A stretch of DNA of 64,000 bases, taken from the NCBI GenBank assembly GCA_050180235.1, contig JBFXEJ010000017.1:6448-70447 (forward strand), given 5' to 3'. Shown one piece after another: positions 58,656 to 64,000 of this stretch. The notes below the pieces were generated by a model. The model had not been told where the DNA came from. It did no database searches and worked only from the letters and a program-made list of their open reading frames with translations. This DNA is from JAABRU01 sp050180235. Its GTDB lineage: Bacteria; Desulfobacterota; Desulfobacteria; Desulfobacterales; Desulfococcaceae. Numbering within the stretch: position 1 is the first letter of the stretch; each line of letters begins with the position of its first letter. A program made the translations under genes and the position numbers.

Positions 58656-60581
58656 TTGAACCCTTTTTACAAAAATCTGGCTTTATGGCTGGTCATCACC
58701 CTTATGATGATTATGCTCTTCAATCTTTTCAACCAGCAGACAGTTGCGGAACCCGGCATCAGTTATACGGAATTCATAAACATGGTGAATGCCGGTGGTG
58801 TAGCCGAAGTGGTGATACAGGGACAGGAACTCCTTGTCACCGACACCAGCCGGAAACGGTTTAAGGTATTTGCACCGGAAGATGATAACCTGATCCAGAA
58901 GCTGGAGCAGAAAGGTGTTGTCATCAAGGCAAAACCCCCCAATGACTCACCCTGGTATATGACTCTGCTGGTGTCCTGGTTTCCCATGATGGTGCTCATC
59001 GGTGTATGGGTATTTTTCATGCGTCAGATGCAGTCCGGCGGAGGCAAGGCCATGTCCTTTGGCAAAAGCCGGGCCCGTCTTCTGTCCGAGCAGTCTGAAA
59101 AAATCACATTTGAGGATGTGGCAGGCATTGATGAGGCAAAAGAGGAACTGTGGGAAATTGTTGAATTTCTCAAAGACCCCAAAAAATTCACAAGGCTGGG
59201 CGGACGCATTCCCAAAGGCGTGCTGCTCATGGGGCCTCCGGGTACGGGAAAAACCCTTCTGGGACGTGCCATAGCCGGAGAGGCGGGTGTTCCCTTTTTC
59301 AGCATCAGCGGATCTGATTTTGTGGAAATGTTTGTGGGCGTGGGCGCATCCCGCGTGCGCGATCTTTTTATGCAGGGCAAGAAAAATGCACCCTGCATCA
59401 TTTTTATTGATGAAATTGACGCAGTGGGCAGACACCGCGGTGCAGGTCTGGGCGGCGGACATGATGAAAGGGAGCAGACCCTGAACCAGCTTCTTGTGGA
59501 AATGGACGGTTTTGAGTCCAATGAGGGCGTAATTCTGGTCGCAGCCACAAACCGGCCTGATGTGCTTGATCCTGCACTCATGCGTCCCGGCAGATTTGAT
59601 CGTCAGGTGGTGGTGGGAATGCCTGATTTGAAGGGCCGGGAAAAGATTCTCAAGGTGCATATGCGGAAAAGCCCCATTGCAGATGATGTGGATATTCTGA
59701 ATCTGGCCAAAGGCACACCCGGATTTTCCGGCGCGGATTTGGAAAATCTGGTCAATGAAGCCGCTCTTTTTGCAGCCAAGAAAAACAAAGACAAGGTTGG
59801 CATGGCTGATTTTGAGGAGGCCAAAGACAAAGTTTATATGGGGCTGGAACGCAAATCTCTGGTGCTCACAGACGAAGACAAAAAAGTCACGGCCTATCAT
59901 GAGGGGGGACACGCACTCGTGGCCCGTTTCCTGCCCGGCACAGATCCGGTCAACAAAATCACCATCATACCCCGCGGCCGTGCTCTGGGCATTACCTGGT
60001 ACCTGCCGGATGAAAGATACACCATCTATCAGGAGCAGTATGAAAGCCGGATTTCCTGTATGATGGGCGGACGGGTTGCTGAGGAGATTATTTTTGGCAA
60101 AATCACTGCGGGTGCTTCCGGTGACATCAAACAGGCCACGGATCTGGCAGATAAAATGGTACGTGCCTGGGGCATGAGCGAACTGGGACCCATTTCCTAT
60201 GCCAAAGGGGATGATCAGGTTTTTCTGGGAAGGGAAATCACCCAGCGCAGGGATTATTCTGATGAGGTGGCCCGGAAGATTGATGCGGAAGTCAGCCGTC
60301 TGATTGCCACAGCCTATGAAAAGGCCAGAAAGGTGCTGAAGGAGAATACAGACATTCTCCACAAACTCACAGAACTTCTGCTGGAAAAGGAAACCGTGAT
60401 GGGAGCGGAACTTGATGATCTCATCCTTGCCATGCGCCCCGGTATCCGTCTGCCTTCCCATCATCCCGAAACTCTGCCGGAACCAGCCACGGTTTCTTTG
60501 GAAAAACATCCGGCTGTTTCCCCGGCTATCCCCACTGATGATGCGGATAAGGACAATGATCAGGAATTAAAACAGAAATGA
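58656..60581 (+). CDS. ftsH: ATP-dependent zinc metalloprotease FtsH
   Basis: 641 residues. Two membrane spans (about 7-25 and 106-125) around a periplasmic domain, then the AAA+ module (Walker A GPPGTGKT, Walker B IIFIDEIDAVG, second region of homology ATNRPDVLDPALMRPGRFDR). The M41 protease has HEGGH and the later Asp in GASGDIKQATDLADKMV. Degrades membrane proteins and regulators at the inner membrane. TTG start 58656 follows AGGAGG. The tail (about 600-641) is variable and acidic. It overlaps folP by 4 bp. Confidence 0.95.
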   Translation: MNPFYKNLALWLVITLMMIMLFNLFNQQTVAEPGISYTEFINMVNAGGVAEVVIQGQELLVTDTSRKRFKVFAPEDDNLIQKLEQKGVVIKAKPPNDSPWYMTLLVSWFPMMVLIGVWVFFMRQMQSGGGKAMSFGKSRARLLSEQSEKITFEDVAGIDEAKEELWEIVEFLKDPKKFTRLGGRIPKGVLLMGPPGTGKTLLGRAIAGEAGVPFFSISGSDFVEMFVGVGASRVRDLFMQGKKNAPCIIFIDEIDAVGRHRGAGLGGGHDEREQTLNQLLVEMDGFESNEGVILVAATNRPDVLDPALMRPGRFDRQVVVGMPDLKGREKILKVHMRKSPIADDVDILNLAKGTPGFSGADLENLVNEAALFAAKKNKDKVGMADFEEAKDKVYMGLERKSLVLTDEDKKVTAYHEGGHALVARFLPGTDPVNKITIIPRGRALGITWYLPDERYTIYQEQYESRISCMMGGRVAEEIIFGKITAGASGDIKQATDLADKMVRAWGMSELGPISYAKGDDQVFLGREITQRRDYSDEVARKIDAEVSRLIATAYEKARKVLKENTDILHKLTELLLEKETVMGAELDDLILAMRPGIRLPSHHPETLPEPATVSLEKHPAVSPAIPTDDADKDNDQELKQK

Positions 60582-61459
60582 AACAGTATACAATTTCCTG
60601 GACACATCAGGGGCGGGAATGGAATCTCAGACTTGGTGAACGCACCTGCGTGATGGGAATTCTGAATGTTACGCCTGACTCTTTTTCAGATGGAGGCATT
60701 TTCTTTGACTTTGAAAAAGCCCTTGCCCAGGCAGAAAAAATGGTCGGAGACGGAACTGATATTCTTGATATCGGGGGCGAATCCACCCGTCCTTTTTCCG
60801 AAGAGGTTTCTGTGACTGAGGAAATCCGGCGGGTGGTTCCGGTTATTGAAAAACTGGTTTCCGGCAAAATTCCGGTTCCCATATCCATAGATACGGCAAA
60901 AGCAGAAGTCGCTAAACAGGCTTTGGACGCTGGTGCGTCCATTATCAATGATATTTCCGCGCTGCAAAATGATCCGGAAATGGCGTCTCTGGCTGCTGAA
61001 TACAGAGTGCCGGTCATCATGATGCATATGAAGGGAACTCCCAAAACCATGCAGGTTGATCCGCATTATGATGATCTGCTTGGGGAACTGCACCTGTTTT
61101 TTGAACAGGCTATTTGCAGGGCAGTGAAAAGCGGCATAGAACGCTCGAAGATTATCATTGATCCGGGGATTGGTTTCGGAAAAACAAAGGAGCATAATCT
61201 TTGTCTTATCAGACGGCTGGACGCGTTTGCAGATTTGGATGTGCCGATTCTGGTGGGTTCATCCCGAAAGGCATTTATTCGCAATCTCCTGAAAAAAGAA
61301 GGGGAAAAGGATATAAATCCCCTGTCGCCCATTGTGGAAACCGGAACCCAGGCCAGTGTGGCAGCCTCTGTTCTGTCAGGTGCGCATATTGTCCGGGTTC
61401 ACAATGTGGCCAATACCCGTGCAACGGTGAGGATTGCTGATGCCATCCGGAATGTGTAA
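60578..61459 (+). CDS. folP: Dihydropteroate synthase
   Basis: 293 residues, TIM barrel. Condenses p-aminobenzoate with dihydropterin pyrophosphate in folate synthesis. Both signatures are present: MGILNVTPDSFSDGG and ILDIGGESTRPFSEEVS, followed by IDTAKAEVAKQALDAGASIINDI and the phosphate-binding DPGIGFGKTKEHN and VGSSRKAFI. It starts within the ftsH stop (ATGA), so both are on one mRNA. The stop at 61459 is followed by repeat DNA, so it is the last gene of the core operon. Confidence 0.95.
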   Translation: MKQYTISWTHQGREWNLRLGERTCVMGILNVTPDSFSDGGIFFDFEKALAQAEKMVGDGTDILDIGGESTRPFSEEVSVTEEIRRVVPVIEKLVSGKIPVPISIDTAKAEVAKQALDAGASIINDISALQNDPEMASLAAEYRVPVIMMHMKGTPKTMQVDPHYDDLLGELHLFFEQAICRAVKSGIERSKIIIDPGIGFGKTKEHNLCLIRRLDAFADLDVPILVGSSRKAFIRNLLKKEGEKDINPLSPIVETGTQASVAASVLSGAHIVRVHNVANTRATVRIADAIRNV

Positions 61460-61689
61460 GGAAAGCGAAACAGATAACTTTCCCGTGATTCACAGGTCTG
61501 TCAGATATTTCTTTCACATTCAGAAAGAACAGGAGTTCGGACTGAAAGTCTGGCATAGTCCCAAACTTTCCGTTTGGGACTCCTTAAAATGGGAAGAAAT
61601 TTTTCTGGCAAAGCATTCACGCGGAATCTGGAATATGTTCTGTTATGGGATTCGGCTTTCTCCGGATAGAGGATTTTTTTTGAGTTGTT

Positions 61690-61802
61690 ATACCGATTCG
61701 ACTGATCCGGAGGAGTGCAAAAATTAAGCGGAGCGGTTTTTTGCACAGACAAAACTGCGTAAAAACCGGCAATATTGGATCAGATCAATGGCGGATTGCT
61801 AT
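61690..61802. repeat. ATACC..GCTAT palindromic repeat
   Basis: Left end ATACCGATTCGACTGATCC, right end TCAATGGCGGATTGCTAT, with GTGCAAAAATTAAGCGGAGC inside. Same family as 24454-24605 in opposite internal orientation. Confidence 0.65.
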
Positions 61803-61820
61803 TACGGGATCATCAGATTT

Positions 61821-61981
61821 TTCCCTGATAAGCGGCTTTTTGGAATATTATCAGGGAAAACTGACCTGATAACTGCTGTTTTTGACTGTTATCAGGGAAA
61901 GTTCCCTGATATTGTGTTATCACGGGAATCTTCCCTGATAATGGCGGTTTTGGGCTGTTATCAGGGAAAAGTTCCTGATAA
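61821..61981. repeat. Array of TTATCAGGGAA half-sites
   Basis: Eight half-sites alternate in orientation within 160 bp: TTCCCTGATAA (61821), TTATCAGGGAAAA (61848), GTTATCAGGGAAA (61888), TTCCCTGATAT (61902), GTTATCACGGGAA (61916), TTCCCTGATAA (61931), GTTATCAGGGAAAA (61957) and TTCCTGATAA (61972). They form several imperfect palindromes 25 bp upstream of the next gene. Confidence 0.8.
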
Positions 61982-62005
61982 TCAATGGTTAGAAGGCATA
62001 GATAA

Positions 62006-63202
62006 ATGGTGATAAGACATTACATAAAATGTGATACATGCAATACACCACATACATTGCGTATTGGGCTAGGGCATAACGATTGGCAAGAGCATACTTT
62101 TCCATGTGTGGAATGCGGTGAGGACATTTCTGTAGGCGTAAAATTAGATTTTGAAAATATTAGTACAGATTTAAAATGCATTAGCAACTGTAAAATTGGA
62201 AGTGAAGAAGGATCAATTGTAAACTTACATCCTGAATTAGCAATAAACAAAGATTCTTTACATAAAGATTATGCTTTTCCTTTCTTAGAAAATATGGCAA
62301 ATAAAATTTTTGATCATCCTGAAGGAACGCCTAATGTACCTCATGACAAGTTTGAAGAAATATTGGAAGAGTCTAAAAGAAGAACGTATTTCAAAGAAGA
62401 ATGGGATACGCTTAAAAAAGCTTGGTCTTTACAACTTAAAGGCCGAGCTGATATAGCTAATACGATTAAAGAAGAAACCATAAGTCAATTTGGTTATAAT
62501 GACGAAGTCACAAATATAAATGATTGGGTTTTTCGTTTTTCATACAGGATTTTATCTCCATCACAATTATCACTTTTTCATAATATTGCTGGTGTAACAA
62601 AAAAATCAAATGAATTACATAGTGATGAATTTTTAAAGTTTAAAAAATATTATATTGATAATTTCTTCATAGAACAATATCAACGCTATTTTGATATTTA
62701 TTCTGAATATTTCTTAAATTATTCTGAATACGGGCAAACTTTATTTTATCAAAAATTCAAGAAAGAGTTGCCTGATAAATTTGAAGTCTCATCCCTGTCC
62801 TTTAAAAAAACAAAAATGTTTTACGGCAATGCCTTTGAATCTTTATCGACTAATATAGTTGTTTTAGCTTGTATCAATAATATTAATTGCGGTCGTTCTT
62901 TTGATCAATTTCAAACTATGGACTTGAAAAAATATATGACGATAAATAAAGCAAACAGAGCAACCCCTTTCAAGGATGTTGAGGAATTTGTAGCATTAAC
63001 AGATTGTTTAGACAGCACTCTGCGAAATGCATCTCACCACGGTGGAATGAAATTTGACAGTAAAAACAAGAAAATAATTTACAGAAGTGGTGGAACAGGT
63101 TCAGAAAGGGAGATGAGTTATAAGGAATACCTTTTTAAATGTAATGACATATTATTTGCTTCATCAGCTTTATTAATGCTTGAATTGATGATTGCCTTCT
63201 AA
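62006..63202 (+). CDS. Unknown protein with zinc ribbon and HEPN-like motif
   Basis: 398 residues, markedly A+T-rich, unlike the folP/ftsH region. The N-terminus has two CxxC knuckles (CDTCNTPH and CVECGED, about residues 9-12 and 34-37), a likely zinc ribbon. The middle is helical and aromatic. Near the end LRNASHHGGM fits an R-N-x3-H-type motif like that of HEPN ribonucleases or related helical defence domains; this is inference. AGAAGG lies upstream of the ATG. Its TAA stop lies inside the left end of an attC site, so it is a mobile integron cassette gene. Confidence 0.65.
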   Translation: MVIRHYIKCDTCNTPHTLRIGLGHNDWQEHTFPCVECGEDISVGVKLDFENISTDLKCISNCKIGSEEGSIVNLHPELAINKDSLHKDYAFPFLENMANKIFDHPEGTPNVPHDKFEEILEESKRRTYFKEEWDTLKKAWSLQLKGRADIANTIKEETISQFGYNDEVTNINDWVFRFSYRILSPSQLSLFHNIAGVTKKSNELHSDEFLKFKKYYIDNFFIEQYQRYFDIYSEYFLNYSEYGQTLFYQKFKKELPDKFEVSSLSFKKTKMFYGNAFESLSTNIVVLACINNINCGRSFDQFQTMDLKKYMTINKANRATPFKDVEEFVALTDCLDSTLRNASHHGGMKFDSKNKKIIYRSGGTGSEREMSYKEYLFKCNDILFASSALLMLELMIAF

Positions 63203-63277
63203 CCCGGCAGTCCAGCGGACAATTGGGGGCTTCCGCTTCGCTCCAGCCCCCAATTTCCGCTGACTTTTGTGTTATAC
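63197..63277 (+). other. attC integron recombination site
   Basis: R'' TTCTAAC (63197-63203) containing the stop of the preceding gene, L'' CCAGCGGAC, an inner stem AATTGGGGGC / GCCCCCAATT with TTCCGCTTCGC at the tip, L' TCCGCTGA and R' GTTATAC (63271-63277). Order, spacing and extensive self-complementarity are those of a 59-base element. This is the best attC in the window. Confidence 0.82.
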
Positions 63278-63296
63278 CTTTGTAAACATTGAAAAT

Positions 63297-64000
63297 ATGA
63301 AAACCAAATATTATAATTTTGATGAATATAAATCTGATATTAAAGAATTGCTGTCTTTAATTGATGATCTTAAAAATCAGATTGATAAGAAAACATCTTT
63401 ACAAAAAGATCATTGGTCAGCAGTTCAGGAAAAACTTCGTATTGACTGGACATATGATTCCAACGCTATTGAAGGCAGTTCTCTTACAAGAGGAGAAACA
63501 TTGTTTTTTTTAAGAGAGGGACTGACAGTAGAAGGAAAACCTTTCAAAGATTTTCTTGATGCCAGAAATCATGCTGAGGCAATTGACTGGCTCTATGAGG
63601 TGATAAAAGATAATCGTCCTGTTTCTCAGGGATTGATAAAAGAAATGAATGCCCTGCTTTTGTCAGGAGTTAAATATACACCGGCAATAAATCAGAGCGG
63701 TCAGAAAGTCCGAAAACCTGCCAACCCCGGAAAATACAAAGTTCTGCCGAATCATGTTTTACAAACAGACGGAACCATTCATTTTTATACCGACCCGATT
63801 CATGTGGCAGATGAAATGGAAGTCCTGTGCGGATGGATTAATGAAAATATTGTAAACAGACATCCTCTTGTTGTTGCTTCGATAGCTCATTACAATATGG
63901 TAAGAATTCATCCTTTTGATGACGGTAACGGTCGCGGTGCAAGAATTCTTATGAATCTGATCTTAATAAAAAGAAGTTATCCGGCTGCAATTATAAAAAA
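63297..64000 (+). CDS. Fic-domain protein, 3' end beyond window
   Basis: At least 234 residues, running off the right edge. Fic motif HPFDDGNGRGAR (205-216) with catalytic His205, and an N-terminal inhibitory helix motif S55-x3-E59-G60 (TYDSNAIEGSSLT), so it is a class II Fic enzyme. These transfer AMP from ATP to a target hydroxyl and are self-inhibited by the Glu. The flap KYKVLPNHVLQTDG and an N-terminal helical region (Fic_N-like) are present. ATG 63297 lies 20 bp after the attC right end, so this is the next cassette in the array. Confidence 0.88.
   Translation, partial: MKTKYYNFDEYKSDIKELLSLIDDLKNQIDKKTSLQKDHWSAVQEKLRIDWTYDSNAIEGSSLTRGETLFFLREGLTVEGKPFKDFLDARNHAEAIDWLYEVIKDNRPVSQGLIKEMNALLLSGVKYTPAINQSGQKVRKPANPGKYKVLPNHVLQTDGTIHFYTDPIHVADEMEVLCGWINENIVNRHPLVVASIAHYNMVRIHPFDDGNGRGARILMNLILIKRSYPAAIIK

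Larger units (their letters stand above)
61460..62005. repeat. Repeat-filled gap between folP and the next cassette
   Basis: Contains the palindrome GGAGTTCGGACTGAAAGTCT with CCCAAACTTTCCGTTTGGGA (61525-61585), an ATACC..GCTAT repeat (61690-61802) and eight TTATCAGGGAA half-sites (61821-61981). Small open frames here (61434-61727 and 61788-62012) follow the repeats and are not supported as genes. GTTAGAAGG just before 62006 could be either a ribosome site or an attC right end. Confidence 0.6.

Noticed and set aside
58947..60509. 520-residue minus-strand open frame
   Set aside because: Antisense of ftsH, whose AAA and HEGGH motifs are unambiguous; no ribosome site or recognisable domain on the minus strand.
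61434..61727. 97-residue open frame after folP
   Set aside because: Overlaps the folP end and runs through the GGAGT..CTGAAAGTC palindrome; no domain.
61788..62012. 74-residue open frame upstream of the cassette gene
   Set aside because: It is encoded by the alternating TTATCAGGGAA words (repeated CYQGK units) and overlaps the real start; a repeat artefact.

Overview
The window looks like a chromosomal segment of a Gram-negative, probably sulfate-reducing-type Desulfobacterota (Desulfonema/Desulfosarcina-like). This is inferred from gene content: a KDO pathway gene, OmpA and Lgt lipoprotein machinery, a ferredoxin-type thioredoxin reductase catalytic subunit with a glutaredoxin, an orphan hydantoinase, many two-component proteins, and a very high load of short interspersed palindromic repeats. 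No rRNA, tRNA, CRISPR array, prophage or transposase gene was recognised.

Layout. 1-3.7 kb: MFS exporter and a half-ABC exporter. 3.8-5.8 kb: two unknown genes separated by an attC-like integron site. 6.1-9.3 kb: PIN toxin with a frameshifted antitoxin, kdsB, a methyltransferase. 9.5-17.4 kb: a five-gene minus-strand cluster (SWIM zinc finger, DUF5691, MoxR ATPase, DUF5682, VWA), like E. coli yehL/M/P/Q and of unknown role. 17.4-19.3 kb: ECF sigma factor, zinc-finger anti-sigma, CpxP/CnrX-like sensor and a small lipoprotein. 19.4-31 kb: trmO, a MOT1-type transporter, response regulators, serine acetyltransferase, a site-2 protease, an STAS protein cut by an in-frame amber codon, a hybrid kinase, and a NarL-type regulator/kinase set. 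31.4-40.6 kb: ruvC, lipoprotein, PP2C phosphatase, aldo/keto reductase, a second lone integron-cassette-like gene, FTR plus glutaredoxin, hydantoinase, FecR protein. 40.9-47 kb: two convergent serine hydrolases with overlapping tails, a Cys-rich protein, OmpA lipoprotein, PKD protein.

47.2-53.2 kb is a defence-like island. It holds a type I-like methylase fused to one specificity domain, then an Rpn-type PD-(D/E)XK nuclease with an internal in-frame start followed by a free-standing copy of the same 79-residue C-terminal product. After these comes a small helical protein whose C-terminal motif is repeated at the N-terminus of the adjacent STAND/TPR (NLR-like) protein, a layout typical of amyloid-motif signalling pairs. 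53.5-61.5 kb is conserved core: hicB-like gene, lgt, a Phd/YoeB pair, cysS, DUF3568 lipoprotein, tilS, ftsH, folP. 61.7-64 kb is again accessory: an array of TTATCAGGGAA half-sites, an A+T-rich gene with a HEPN-like motif, a clear attC site and a Fic gene that runs off the window.

Repeats matter here. A 191-192 bp non-coding element occurs three times, with matching terminal inverted repeats and 8-bp target duplications at two copies; an uninterrupted relative of one insertion site lies 2 kb away. At least four other families of short palindromic repeats fill the intergenic gaps.
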